DNA of 64,000 nucleotides from Medicago truncatula (GCF_003473485.1 NC_053046.1:43423832-43487831), one strand, 5' to 3'; counted from the first letter of the stretch, positions 11,819 through 24,084 are shown. Numbers and translations: made by a program. The notes: a model not told the origin generated them from the letters alone.

Positions 11819-12788
11819 GAATTCAAACAGAATTACAAAGAATATGTTTGAGTTTGAACACACTGATATATAATCAGTGGTGTTCACAATACAAATCAGA
11901 TACAGACTCTAAAGACACTAGAATTTCTAAGATATGAGCTTTGATAAGAAATTCTAAGTGAACTTTGAATGCAAAACAATTTCAGCAGAGTTTTGGCTCA
12001 ATTAATTCTTGGTATTGTTCTATTGAAACTCTGAGTCTTCACTCCTTTATATAAAGGTGTGATAGAGACGTTGAATTGCCAACACATTCAAAATAGAGTC
12101 GTTTGAAGCTTTTAATCAATCATCAATGATCCTTTGCCTGATATGGTTATTGTCTAAAGAATGATCAATTTCAAATGCATTCCCATAGTGAAGGAACATC
12201 GTTGTAGGCAAAGCTGTCTTTCTTGTCTTGTAGCAGAGACAAAACAGAGTAGTGGAGGTAGTGGTTGTACACTTCGTACAAACGTATTTTGTCAACGCTC
12301 TTTTAAGGAACAAACATCAAATGTCTTCAAATCCTTTCAAAATAGTTGTTGCTTCACTTTTCCAGTCTTCTGCAATTTTTAGACGAGTTTGAATCCGTTA
12401 AACAGCTTTTGAAGCTTTAAGTTGCATCTCCTGATGAACTACAGCTTCTGGTGATTCTCAGTTTTTGATAAATTTGCTTCTGATGACCTTGCATCTGATG
12501 ACGTCATCACTTCAGGAGCATTTTGTCTTCAGGAGCGCTTTATCTTCAGGAGCTGTTTTCTTCATACGCTTTAAGCTTCCCTTTTTGTTGATTTCTTTGC
12601 TCTTTATTGTTCTTCCAATACCTTTTTAAGATATCAAATTTTGTCTATAGTCTTGTACACTTGAACAAATATTAGCATATCCAATTGACAGTTTTTAATA
12701 CTTTGTTATCATCAAAACTCTTAAGGGTTATGTTAAACACATTTTGTTCCAACAAAAACAGCGTACCAAACTGCCCAGCCAAGCTAAA

Positions 12789-14977
12789 TGTAACGCCCTC
12801 TTTGAATTATTAGATTTATTTAATTATTTAATTGAGTCTACAATTTATTAAGAAGAGTTTAAAATATATTTATTTGATTATGTGATTTATTAAGTGGTTT
12901 ATGTTGTTATTTAATAGATTAAGATTTGAAAATAGAAATAAGATTGAGTTGAGAGTTTGTTATGAGATTTTAGAGAGTTTTGGGGGAGAAAGAGAAATAA
13001 GATAAAATAGAAAAAGGGTTATAAATAGGAGAAACCTAGTTTAGAAAAAAACATAACGTACGATCAATTTTGGAGAAAAGGGAGAAAAAGCCGAGAGGAG
13101 GGGGAAGACCTAGGAGTGCTGCGATTTTCATGTATAAGGTAAGGGTGGGACTAACATTCAATAATCTTAAGTCATTGATTCTGAAAATTGGATTTAATAT
13201 GTTGTAGGTTTTCGTTTTTGAGAATTTGAGAATTAGGGTTAAAAGTGGTTAATTGATGATTTTCTAAAATAATGTTTTTGGTCAAGTTTTATATGATTTT
13301 GAGTCTCTTTTGATCTATATAAATGTTTAGACAAATTTTGGAATCAAATTTGGGCATTGGGAAAGCCAAAATTGGGATTTTTGGGTGAAAAATTGGTTTT
13401 TCCCGAGAGCTGCACAGTGACAGCATCTTCTGTTCCATGTTCTTGCGTCTTTTTCACACGTTTCCGTTTTGAACTGGGTTTTGGTGTAAAAATGAAAGTT
13501 GTAGATAATTTTATTAGCTTTCCAATGGCTTTGGTGTGGCGTAAAAATGAGTTTTGGTTTAGGAGTTATGATGAAAATACTCCAAGTAGGTCTTAGTGAA
13601 TTTTTATGAATTTCAGCACAACTTTGTCCGAATTTGAAATGAAAACTGGTATTGATTGATACAGAATTGGTCTTAGGTGTAAACACGAAAGTTGTAGGTA
13701 TAAATGTTAGATTTCTAATGCCGTTGGTTTGACTTCAAATGGATTTATAGAACTATAGTTATAGTCAAATTACTGCACGTAGGTCACAGTGAATAATTGA
13801 ATATGATTGATGAATTAGTATATGAATGTATATGTTGTGAATACGATATTGTCCATGATTGATGAAGTGTTATATGTATATATGATGTTTTAAGATGTTG
13901 ATTATTATTTGATGTTGTTATACTGTGATATAATTGTATATGCATTACTTGAATTATATGTGAATAATTGAGACGTTGTTGACTTGCATTTGATATTATT
14001 ATGTCATGCTGTTTTTGTATACTGTTGTGTTGCTGTTGTTATTTAACTAAGTTGCATGAGTCGGTCTAAGTTGATTAAGATGATGAAGTTCCAAATTATT
14101 GGATTATATAAGAGGTTGTCGATTTAAGATGTTAAGAGGTCGAGTCCATGCATTAGCATTTCATTGTTGGGGGCTTGATGCCCTGGAGCCTTTGCTCAAT
14201 TAAGTTGAGGGCTTGATGCCCTGGGAGCCTTTTTACGCTCAAATAAAGTTGAGGGCTTGATGCCCTGGAGCCTATTTACGCTCAAAGATTGGTACCACAT
14301 GCATGATTAGAAGATTAAGTTGCATAGTCAAGAGGTTAAGTTGTCAAGTTATCAAGTTGTCGAGTTGTTAAGTTGTTAAATCATGAAATTGTTTAAAGCT
14401 GTGATTCTTTATATGAACTATTAAAGAAGTGAATTATGATATATTATTATCTATGATGAATATTATGATGATTACATGATGTTGTCTATGAGTTGTTAAA
14501 TATGATTGATGATGCTTATGTTGTTAAATGTAATTGATGAATTATAAGCTTAATATTATTGTTTGTGAAATCTCACCCCTTCTGTTTGCCCACCATGGGT
14601 AACTAACAGGTAACCAAGAATAGTTGATGTCGTGTGAGCTTTCCTTCTCGTGTGTCTTAGGTTCTCTGATACGTAACGGGATGGGAACTTTGTTATTGCT
14701 TTTCTATTCCTTACGTATTGTTTTTGAAGATTTATGACTATGTTTTTAGATTGGATTTTTATGCGACATTTATGAAGAGGCCTTCGTGCCAAAGACTGTT
14801 TTAGTTATTGAAATAAATTCTGCTGCGAAGTATTAAAGATCTTGTATTTGAATTTTAAAGGATAAATAGTTATTTATTCAGTTTATGATTTTAGGAAAAG
14901 AATGTGACATTCCGTTTATGTTGAAAAACTCTGATTATTTATGCGAAATTTTTATGTTGGGAAAACGGGGTGTTACA
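12789..14977 (+). mobile_element. Solo LTR, 2189 bp, TSD CTAAA
   Basis: Begins TGTAACGCCC and ends CGGGGTGTTACA. CTAAA flanks it at 12784-12788 and 14978-14982. It has no gag or pol coding. ORFs of 119 and 78 codons on the minus strand inside it resemble nothing and are judged spurious. The length and termini suit a gypsy-type LTR of the same broad family as 10339-11132. It contains a 38/44-bp direct repeat at 14171-14285. Confidence 0.92.
14171..14285. repeat. Three GGGCTTGATGCCC stem-loop repeats
   Basis: GGGCTTGATGCCCTGG starts at 14171, 14209 and 14253, each followed by AGCCT and, in two cases, TTTACGCTCAAA. The core GGGC-ttgat-GCCC can form a short hairpin. It lies inside the 2.2-kb LTR. 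Confidence 0.85.
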
Positions 14978-16044
14978 CTAAACCCCTTCCAGCTGATAAC
15001 AGAAATGAAACCGGACACGGCAGGTCAGGAGAAAACGCTGATAGCAGCAGCAAACACCTCAAAACTGCAGCAACCACTCCCTGCAACATCTCCCCCTTGA
15101 GGGTAAAGCACACTGCAGCAACTGAACCACACCAGATTTGAACCAGCACGACAAAACAGCAAAGGAAAAAACACCAGGAACCCACCACTGAAGGAAGTTA
15201 GCGAAGGCTGCAGTCTCTCGGGCGCCACAACCATTCGTAGAAAAAACAAGGATACATATGCACCCTATGCATTGCCCAACGCCACGATACCACCTTTATC
15301 ACCTCCGCCAAATCTTCGCTACACCCGATCCCATTATTAAAAATGCTATTGTTCCGAGCCTTCCACAAAACCCAAATCGCTGCATGCCACACTAGTCTCA
15401 ACACCTTCTTAATCTTTTTCCCACTCTCCACCGCATTCCAGCAAGCCTAGTGGACAAAAATATTTGGCGGTGTTACCATACTAAAATTCCACCACCTCAT
15501 CACTCTCAACCACACCTCAAAAGCCAAGTCACAATGCAAAAATAAATGCATTGATGTCTCATTTGCTCTCCCATACCCGACAAAAAGAGAAGAAGCATCC
15601 GCCGGAATCACATTCCTAATCCTAAGGTTGGATTTAGTTGGAATACGATTTAGGAGGGCTTTCCAAGAGAACATTATCACCTTCAAAGGAGCCGTGCTCT
15701 TCCAAATACCACCAAACACCATATTCTCAACCTCTTGCCACCTATCCTCCACTATCAACATACCTAACAATTTATCATAAGTTGATTTCACCGAAAAAAA
15801 ACACAATTTTCCGTAAGCTTCCAACACCAACTATCCACATCTCCCGGAGACCAAACAAAACCCTGTAGCTCTTCTTTCAACATATTGAACAATTGTTCCT
15901 CCCATTGAAAGAAACGACGTCTCCAATCAAACAACCACTCCCCACTTCCCCCTATCTCCCTTACACACGCGTCTTGTTGAAATTTTCTACTTTTGTTTTT
16001 CTTCACTAGTCTCCCACTACTTAGCATCACCCTTATTCTAATAT

Positions 16045-16225
16045 ACAGTACGGTCACAATTATAAAAAATAAAAAAAAAAATCTTAAATTCATTCGATAA
16101 ATGATATACCCATCCGGTCACTATTATAAGCAAATTTTGACTTTTTATGTTCATTCAATAAATGATGTACGTGGTCTATATTATAGGCCACATACATCAT
16201 TTATTGGATGAATCTAAAAAGTATT
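16045..16225. mobile_element. Stowaway-like MITE fragments
   Basis: CCGGTCACTATTATAAGC and the inverted pair around CAATAAATGATGTA / TACATCATTTATTG (about 16157-16206) form a hairpin typical of legume Stowaway MITEs. A second decayed copy of the left half precedes it (from 16051). The outer TA-CTCCCTCC ends are missing. Confidence 0.6.
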
Positions 16226-17942
16226 TAATTCTGATACTCTGTGGGTACGTATCCGAGAATATCCGCGGAGTATCGGTATCCGATATGGGTACATCTTCAT
16301 TTTGGAGTATCCGAGTTCATAGGGATTTGATCAAAATAGTTCATTTTTAGGTGTCAACTAGGCTATCCATGAAAGAATGATGGGTAATTTACCCCAATCA
16401 ATACACATAAGCACATATTCATAAACTATCTTGACCCCACAAATAAATTGCTCATTTTCATTGGTTGGTGGGTAAATTACCCACCATTCTTCAAAGGTAA
16501 TTTAGAAAAAACCTCATTTTTATCAACTTTACTTCCAACTTCGAGATCTGGTTTCGCTCATTTCAGTATTTATGTGTGCTGAATTCACTTGCTTAAAAAC
16601 CTGATTTTGAGTGTGATTCTAGGGTCTCTTTCGCTCATTTCAGTATTTGCTTGTTTTACTTACATCAATTTGAAGTTTAACTTGCTTTTGTGTTTTACCA
16701 AGCCAAATGAAGCTCCCCATAATTAAAATCGGCATAACCAACATATCAATGAAAGAGCGATGATCTAAATTATATTGGTCACTAATCAGTCCACATATGA
16801 CTGAGGTATTTAGTTTAGCTTGATATGTCAACAATGGAAATAATATTTGGATCTGGTTCGGTGTAGAGATGATTATCAACTTTCCTTAAAAGGAAAATGA
16901 TTATCAATTTGTAATATAAGGTGTATTTGTTTTGGCTTTAAAAAAATAGATTTTATGTTAGAAAAATTTAGAGATTTAAAAAAAATCTGAAGCTATATCT
17001 GTGTTTGCTTACTACACAAAAAAAAGTGATTAAAAAACAATGGTTTTTAACTAGTTCATGTTCTTTCAAAAAAAAAAAAAAAGTTCTTATGTTACCTCCT
17101 TGTATTTGAAAAAAAATTAATCCTAATGCCTTTTCATTTTAGAGTCAAAATAAATTTTTTGATAAACTAATTTTTCTAAAAATCCAAAACAAACACTTAA
17201 AAATGACACTCATAATTTTTTTGACAAACACTTAAAAATATATATATTTTAAAATAAACCAAAACAAACGCACCCATAATTTATTTATTGATACATACAG
17301 ATTGTGCTTTCGTTCAAATTGCATTTTAAATCAAAACAAATGTTCAGTTAGTGTGATACATTTGTAGTATTTTTTTTAGCTATCAATTGATAATGTGTAG
17401 ATGAAGAGGACAAGGACTAAAGGCAAAACGTTTATAATTTATAGGATTTGTAATAAAAAAAACAGTGACAAAAATAAAAAAAATACGCAAAACAATTTAA
17501 CTATTTAAGCTAATTTATAACAATAAGGTGAGACTTAGTTATTATTTTTTTTCATCAAATTAAGACTTATGTTTCCTTTGAAGAATTGTGGATAATTTAT
17601 CCAACAACCAATTAAAATTAGTTACATAAGTAAATTTATAACTGATGTCGGTAACCTTACTTTGTGATGATTTTATTTGATATGAATCGTCGTTTAATCA
17701 ATCAAGTCCCGTGAAAAAAATCATTTAATGAATAAATATAATGTCATATTTTACATTAGTTTATTTTAAAATAAATTCAAATATGAAATGATCCAAACTC
17801 AAATGTTAAATGATTAATGTGTATGGCTGACGTTCGAACCCAAACACTCTACTTCTCTGCATTTAAAATATGTGACATGACCACCAATTACTTAACAAAA
17901 AATAAATAACAAGAATTTCGTTAAAAAAAAAGAATTACATAC
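16226..17942. other. Intergenic, no gene seen
   Basis: AT-rich with poly-A and poly-T tracts. A phrase ending GTGATTCTAGGGT...TTTCGCTC (about 16612-16636) recurs in diverged form at 33484-33507, so both are probably parts of one unclassified repeat family. No supported ORF. Confidence 0.5.
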
Positions 17943-18100
17943 AGAGAAATGCTAGCAACATAAATTCTAACACATATTTTTCAACACACTATTTTTAATT
18001 GGTTAAAATTTACATGGATCCATCAAATTTGCATGGAAGCCAAACCAATCAAAAAGAGTGTCTTAGAAGTGTGTGTTAGAATGTAAGTTCCTAGCTCTCT
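17943..18100. mobile_element. TIR MITE, about 158 bp
   Basis: AGAGAAATGCTAGCAACATA at the left and the matching inverted AAGTTCCTAGCTCTCT at the right enclose a second inverted pair, ATTCTAACACA / TGTGTTAGAAT. An A-rich tract follows. No clear TSD was determined. Confidence 0.65.
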
Positions 18101-19200
18101 AAAAAAAAAAAAAAAAAAAATGTAAGTTCATGACATCGTTTAGCATGGGCAAATTGATATATTTTCCTAACTTAGGTCAATTTAACAAGGGTCATTGATT
18201 TAATATTAATAAATATTAATGGATAAGATTGCTCTAGAATCTTGTAAAAAAAAAAAAAAGATTGGTCTAGAATGTTTATCTGGAACTTAAATGAGATTTT
18301 AATATTAAAAAACTTATGTACACTTTTTGAAATTGTATAAATAACTTGGTTTTTTTTTTTAAAGATTTATAGATTTTCAACATGTAAAAAACGGTGTTAT
18401 TTTATTTTCTGTTACTATGTTGTTTTTTAATCAAATATTATTTTCTTTATTATTTAGAAAAATTTGATGAATGTTAGTAGTAGTTGGTAGAACAATATTT
18501 CCTCATCCATTCGAATTTCACCTTTGAATCTCCAACAACTTTACCTCTTACTAATGATGACCGTAATAACTATTTTATAAATAGTATGAATTTTTTTGAA
18601 AGACTAATAACATAAATTTTGATGATGTAGATTTTATCATTTTTATGAACCAGGTGATATTCATATAAAAAAGTAGAGTGGTGATACATGCACACCCATA
18701 AATGACATAGACACTTAAACCTCCACACAAACATGTGACATGTGGCTTAGACCCCACAAACACTTTGTCTCTCTTCCTTTTCATCCATCTCTCTCCTCTC
18801 AAATATGTGGGGGTGCACGGGTGATATGAAATTATGAGTGGTCTACCAATCATTTTCCAAAAAAGTATAACCAAGAACATGTTTTAAGAAAAAAATTTAT
18901 ATTTTTTCAAAAACATAATATTATTTAATTATACAAATATTACTGTTTGAAAATGGAATTGGGTATCGGGTGTTAGACTTTTCAACAGAGGAGGGTAAAT
19001 GAATTAACTAAACAGGTTAAATTATTATTTTTAATTAGGGTTTGAATTGAAATATAAGAAAATAGAAGTACATGTAATAACATGTAACAACACGGTACAA
19101 GTAATAACAGATAAAACTAAATTGGTTTAAGATGGAGAAATTCAATTTCTCCACGTTAAAACCCGCCTCCTAGCATTCCTCCCGGGATGCAGTTGCATAA
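18101..19200. other. Intergenic with a second small TIR repeat
   Basis: Mostly AT-rich. Around 18672-18823, GGTGATACATGCACACCC is mirrored by GGGGGTGCACGGGTGATAT, suggesting a degenerate MITE of about 150 bp. No gene recognised. Confidence 0.4.
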
Positions 19201-20407
19201 ATCTAAAAATGATTCTTATGCACCATAACCGCAACCTTCCTCCCGCATGAATGAAGTCTCTCAACAACAAAAAAGAACCATTCACTCACACTTTCTCTTT
19301 TTTTTTTTTCTTTCTCCTTCTCAATGGACAAAGAAACCGACCTATGATAAGGTGAAATCGACACCATCCTCTCTCCTCTCTGTCTCTCCGCCCGATGACG
19401 ACAACATCTATCGACGCTGTCTTAACCTCCCACGATCAAATTGTCTGATCTATTTCAAAATCCATCTCATAGGTAATCTCACCATCCGACAAATCGTTTT
19501 TGTTTCCCATTTTCAGAACCATTTTTGTTCCTCTCCTTTTTTTGTTGCTATTTTTTCAGTTATGTTGATTAATCGCTTTTGAATAATGTGTGGTGTTTGT
19601 TTGTTATCATTTTCTGAATGTAGTATATCAATAATGTAATTTATTGTATCTGGATGAATATGATTTTTTGTATGATAAACAACTTTCGTACTGGGGATGT
19701 TTTAGATTCAAATTTGTGGCACCAATTTTATTTTATTAGTATTTGCGATAATATTCAACCCTGTTTTTGTTTTGGGGTGAAAAAAGGGTATAATGGTTTG
19801 TATCTTTCATTTTTTGTTGTGTGGAATTTAAGGTCTTTGAAAATGATCATTGTTGTGAAAAAGATTATAACTATGATGGTTTTTATTTGATTATTTGCAA
19901 TAATATTCAACCCCATTTTTTGTTTTGCTGCTGCTGAGGTGGAAAAAAGGGTACTATCGTACATAGAATTTGATTTTTACCGTTTGTAAACTGCATTTTT
20001 TATTGATATAGTATAGTAATGGGGTCAATTTTCAAGCTTTTATTGCCAAGTGTTGTCAACTTATCATGGCATTGGATATATTTGGTTATTTGAGTTGGGA
20101 TAGCAATTGATTTTTTTTTAATTTCGCGGACCTGTTTGAACAGCTTTGTAAATTACGAAAAATAGCAGTTTGCTCAAATTCTGCGATGCAACTGTGCTAT
20201 TGTGTCGCTATAGTCACCATTTCACAATGTTTTGTACAAATAGTGCATTGCTGAACAGTAGATATTCATCCAAATTCTGCTATGCAATTACGTTGTAGTG
20301 CCGCTATTTAATAACACTTTCAAAAAATCTTGAATTTTGTCCCTTTTTTGTAAGTTGACGTTGACGATGTTCTTAAATTTAATTTTTTTTTTTGGTTACA
20401 TTGATAG
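19201..20407 (+). other. Probable 5' leader and first intron region of the DEK-like pseudogene
   Basis: A pyrimidine-rich, leader-like tract lies at about 19280-19480, followed by AT-rich sequence to the acceptor GATAG at 20403-20407 that opens the first recognisable pseudogene exon. A 111-codon ORF at 19247-19582 has no resemblance to a known family. The assignment as leader is inference from position. Confidence 0.3.
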
Positions 20408-22182
20408 GCACAAGTTGTCCAATTCAATGAAACCAGTGAAGTGCTCAAATAATACAGTTTCCAAGACTGACTCAAATGGCAATAGCATGCTAGAAAACCA
20501 CCTAGATGACATGAGTGAAAAGAAGGACCTGGAACCTAAAGTAGGAAAAATCTTGGAGGATAATGAAGTCAAAGATTTGGAGGATGATATGAAAGCAATG
20601 GTAGTTGATAAAAAAAACTGATGGGGAGGAAGAACTAGAAATGGAAGATGATAAAAAAACTGATGATGGTGATGTCATAACAGATGACGATACCAAAATT
20701 GGTGGTTGGGAAGGAATAAAAGAGGATAAGAAAGTTGATGAAGGGAAAGAAACAAAAGAGGATGAGAAAGATGTTGGCATATGAAGTATCAGGAGATGAT
20801 TTTGTGAATGAAACAGAAGAAAATAAGAAAAATGATCATGGGTTTGAGGATGGCAAATTTGGTGAGGAAACTATGGATAGTAAAAAAGCGAGAGAAAGCG
20901 TTGAATTGAAGCTAAGAAACCCGAATTAGAAGTCATGGAAGAAGAGATTATCCCTGAAGACAACGATGAGGGCAGTGAAAAGGAGAAAAGTCAAGAAGAG
21001 GGGGAGGATGATAAGTCAAATGAAGATGTCAAAGTGGAGGAAGGATTGGAAAAATGCAGGAAAGGAAAGGTCGAAGGGTAGAAGGTGAAAAAGGAAAACG
21101 AAGGAACAAAAGGAGATAGAGGATATCCCTGAAGTCAAATATGAGAGCAGTGAAAAGGAGAAAAGCCGAGAAAAGGAGTTGGATGGTAAGGATAAGGTTG
21201 ACAATAAGTCAAATGAAGATGGTTATTCTGAAGATATTGAAGTTGAGAAAGGAATAAAAAAGTGTGGGAGAGGAGGAAACAACCATTAGGAGGTGAAAAA
21301 GAAAATAAAGGAACTGAAGGAGACAGAGCCAACAACTCCTACAACCAACCGTCCTGTACGTGAATGGAAATCAATTCAGAGGTTGGTAGAAATCATATGA
21401 CAGAGATGCATCCAAAGAATTTAAAGTTGAAAAGGTATTCATCTCAGATTCATAGTTAGCCTTAATTGTGTGTTATGAATTCTCTCTTACAATTTTTCAT
21501 GTTCATGTCTATAATGCACTTTATGCCTTAGATACATGTTTCTGCATTATAGCAGCTAATAATTTTTATGACTCTTGTATTTTATGCTTCAGTGGTATTT
21601 AAATTGTCCAAAAAGAAGATTGATGATACTCTTAAATTGCTCCATACAATCCTCTTTGGTAGGAGAGGAAAGGGATAACCTACTTCATGATCCTGGACAA
21701 TCTAATTTTTCATTTCAGTCATTTTCTACCATTTATTTTCTGTTAACCTATATAGTACCCCACCTCTATAGTTGAGGATATAGGAGAGTTCATCCTTAGA
21801 CTGTTAAAAGCTTACACTTACCTGGAATAAAGAAATTAACTGGTCAAACAGATGTTATTATGCATCTATTTAACTAATCTTTTACAATGTATTTCTCATG
21901 CAGCTGCGATTAAGTAAAATATATTAAGGTTTTCTGGTTGTGTAGCATGAAAATGAGGTATGCTTGTAACTTACAACCAAGTCATATATAACAATGAATG
22001 AATGCTTGCTTTTATGCATAATTAAGCACTTTCCTTGTTAAGCTTCTAAAACCAAATATCGTTACTGCAGGAAATGCTAATGATTAAAGTAAAGAAAAAA
22101 ATTTGACAAACGTAATAAAGAGAAGTTGCTGGAATTCTCTGATGTGCTTGACATACCAGTTGGGAATGCAAATTCAAGGAAG
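20408..22182 (+). pseudogene. DEK-like chromatin protein pseudogene
   Basis: Plant DEK proteins bind DNA and histones through a conserved C-terminal block after an acidic Lys/Glu-rich N-terminus. Remnant exons: 20408-21434 (acidic region, ending TPTTNRPVREWKSIQRLVE), 21593-21672 (FKLSKKKIDDTLKLLHTIL, FGRRGK), 21904-21957 (degraded, ending HENE) and 22071-22182 (LLEFSDVLDIPVGNANS). The first exon needs several frame changes and has internal stops. Exon three has two in-frame stops, and the donor after exon two reads GGAT rather than GT. Splice acceptors are otherwise kept, so this is a decayed duplicated gene, not a processed copy. Confidence 0.85.
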
Positions 22183-22469
22183 GTTTGTTGGTTTAACCCT
22201 ACTGACGCATTTGTTGTGGCAGCCTGCCAGTGCAGGCACGGACACTAGATAATAGTCGTGTTCATGTTGTACTCTTCGGATGCTACTAGTAATTTGTAAA
22301 TATTTTACATCTATTTTTTATTTTTATATCAACACCGGTTGGAATACCACAACAATTAGATAATCTTTAGCAATTTATTACATGATTATGTACAACGAAT
22401 GCCCCAAGCAATTCAATACAGGAAAAAAGCGCATAGCAAAACAAGGTTCGTCTATAGTGCTATTGATAT

Positions 22470-22942
22470 AGCAGTTTGCTCAAATTCTGTGACGCAACAG
22501 TTCTATTGTGCCGCTATAGTCACCATTTCACAATGTTTTGTACTAAATAGTGCAGTGCTGAACAGTAGATATTCATCCAAATTCTGCTATGCAATTACGT
22601 TGCAGTGCAGCTATAGCCGCTATTTAACAACACTTTCAAACAATCTTGAATTTTGTCTCATTTTTTTGTAAATTGACGTTAATGATGTTCTTAAATTAAT
22701 TTTTTGTTTGTTTTTACATTGATAGGCACAAGTTGTCCAATTCAATGAAACTAGTGAAGTGCTCAGATAATTCAGTTTCCAAGACTGATTCAAATGGCAA
22801 TAGCATGCTAGAGAACCACCTAGATGATACGAGTGAAAAGAAGGACCAAGGACCTAATGTAGGAAAAATCTTGGAGGATAATGAAGTCAAAGACTTGGAG
22901 ATGGTATGAAAGCAATGGAAGTTGATAAAAAAAAAACTGATA
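22470..22942 (+). pseudogene. Partial duplicate of the DEK-like pseudogene
   Basis: About 470 bp closely match 20163-20625: the end of intron 1, the acceptor GATAG and the first part of the acidic exon (HKLSNSMK..., KVGKILEDNEV-like text). It stops before the conserved DEK block. The sequence GCATAGCAAAACAA, seen just before it (about 22430), recurs after it (about 23122), so the duplicate is bracketed by a direct repeat. Confidence 0.85.
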
Positions 22943-23303
22943 ATCACATGAATTAAATACGACACAAATTTATAAGATTCACATGGCAGTACATTATCAG
23001 AATATGAAATTAGTAATACTAAGAATTGGTCCTATTGAATAGTAAGCAATTAAATTGGAAAGGCTCTTAAAGTCATTGGTCCTACTGAATAAAAGACTGC
23101 ATCAGAAGCAATTTATTACACCGCATAGCAAAACAAAGGTTCGTCTAGATCAGGAACAGCAACATCAAGAGATATATATATACACTAAAGCGACATTTCT
23201 TTGTTTTAATCACTGAAATTCTACAAAATCAACTCATCTTGGAATAGTCTTTATGAAATCAACTCATCTTGGAATAATACTGCATGCTCAGCAATTTTGT
23301 CTT

Positions 23304-23775
23304 CTAAAAATTAAACCCTGCAAATGCTTGGGTGCCAAAGCGAGATCGGCATTGTGATGCCGACCGAGTAATGACAAGCTCTCTCGCAATCCGTTTCCAC
23401 TTGTGTCCGTATAGGACCAAACCCAAGAATAGTAAGCTACAGAAAATAGAGGAAAGCGTAGTTTAATAAAAATACTAAGAATGCATATTTAATCAATTGG
23501 AAAAAGAAATAGAATATAGCTAGGATTAGTAATGCTTACTTATCCTCTTCTCGAGTCCAAGCTCCGAAATTTTGAGGTGGAAGAAACTGTTGTTCTTCAC
23601 CAGCAAGCTCTTCAAGATAGTGTTCCAAGATAGCTATGTCCTGTCTTCTTTCTTCTGGAAAAGCTTGCAAGATCATCAAGTATCTATTGTTGGTGTGTGG
23701 TGGGAATTGCTGCATCGCTTCTCTTAGCCTCAGTGTGTCTTCTCCGGTCCAATTTCCACCACCTTGACCTGCCAT
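23304..23775 (-). CDS. Small two-repeat MYB/SANT-like protein (DIVARICATA/RADIALIS-like)
   Basis: Probable DNA-binding protein. Exons 23775-23540 and 23436-23304 (minus) join in frame: 369 nt, 122 aa. The donor is GATAA/GTAAGC and the acceptor CTGTAG. The first SANT-like repeat (about residues 6-60) begins GNWTGEDTLRLREAMQQFP and ends with a YLEEL helix. The second (about 73-115) reads AWTREEDNLLFLGLVLYGHK, then WKRIARELVITRSASQCRSR. The spacing resembles DIVARICATA-type proteins, but the second repeat lacks the SHAQKYF signature and reads SRFGTQAF, and the protein stops 7-8 residues later. An upstream in-frame ATG at 23790 would add five residues. It could act alone or compete with larger MYBs, as RADIALIS does; that is inference. 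Confidence 0.8.
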
Positions 23776-23790
23776 GGTGTGAAAAAACAA

Positions 23791-24084
23791 CTTCTTCTTC
23801 TTTCCTTTTTCTTTGACGAATTGTGAAAATAGTTTCTTTAAGATGTAAAAAAGTCTTAATGTATAATATCAAACCATAGTGATGATATATATATTATAAT
23901 TGTTGTTGAGAATGAGAAGTGAAGTGGTAGTTAGTTATTTCAGTTATAGCAGTTAGTTATTTCAGTTATAGCAGTTAGTTATTTTTTTGAAGAGAGCAGT
24001 TAGTTAGTTCGTTGGTTCTATTTGTGATCTATAAAATACATTTTTATATAGATACCAATGACATAAACAATATTTATACAATAG
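23791..24084. other. Upstream region of the MYB-like gene
   Basis: AT-rich, with an AT-repeat (23886-23900) that could serve as a TATA region for the minus-strand gene. A short tandem repeat of CAGTTAGTTATTTCAGTTATAG lies at about 23930-23980. Confidence 0.35.

Larger units (their letters stand above)
11370..12754 (-). mobile_element. Probable solo LTR, 1385 bp, TSD AAAAC
   Basis: Flanked by AAAAC at 11365-11369 and 12755-12759. Read on the minus strand it starts TGTTGGAACAAAATGTG and ends CTCACCCTGA, so the expected terminal CA appears as GA. It holds a compound microsatellite and a 30-bp tandem repeat but no ORF of a known family. The TSD and the TG start support a solo LTR of copia type; the atypical end lowers certainty. 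Confidence 0.65.
10134..16040 (-). mobile_element. 5'-truncated LINE (L1-type), interrupted by three solo LTRs
   Basis: The 3' tail is the poly-T run near 10134-10147 (poly-A on the minus strand). The 3' UTR is scattered between the nested insertions. The coding remnant lies at about 15990-15200 on the minus strand. It encodes the C-terminal part of ORF2: the zinc-binding region after reverse transcriptase (PLKVIMFSWKALLNRIPT, then a Cys/His cluster at MHLFLHCDLAFEVW) and WHAAIWVLWKARNNSIFNNG. A frameshift near 15795 splits it. RT and endonuclease domains are missing. Removing the nested LTRs leaves about 1.5 kb. The right end abuts a Stowaway-like repeat. Confidence 0.8.

Noticed and set aside
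13327-13686. 119-codon minus-strand ORF
   Set aside because: Inside a solo LTR with a clean TSD; no family resemblance and no splice or start context.
14171-14285. CRISPR-like spaced repeats
   Set aside because: Only three units with related spacers inside a plant LTR; no cas genes and a eukaryotic context.
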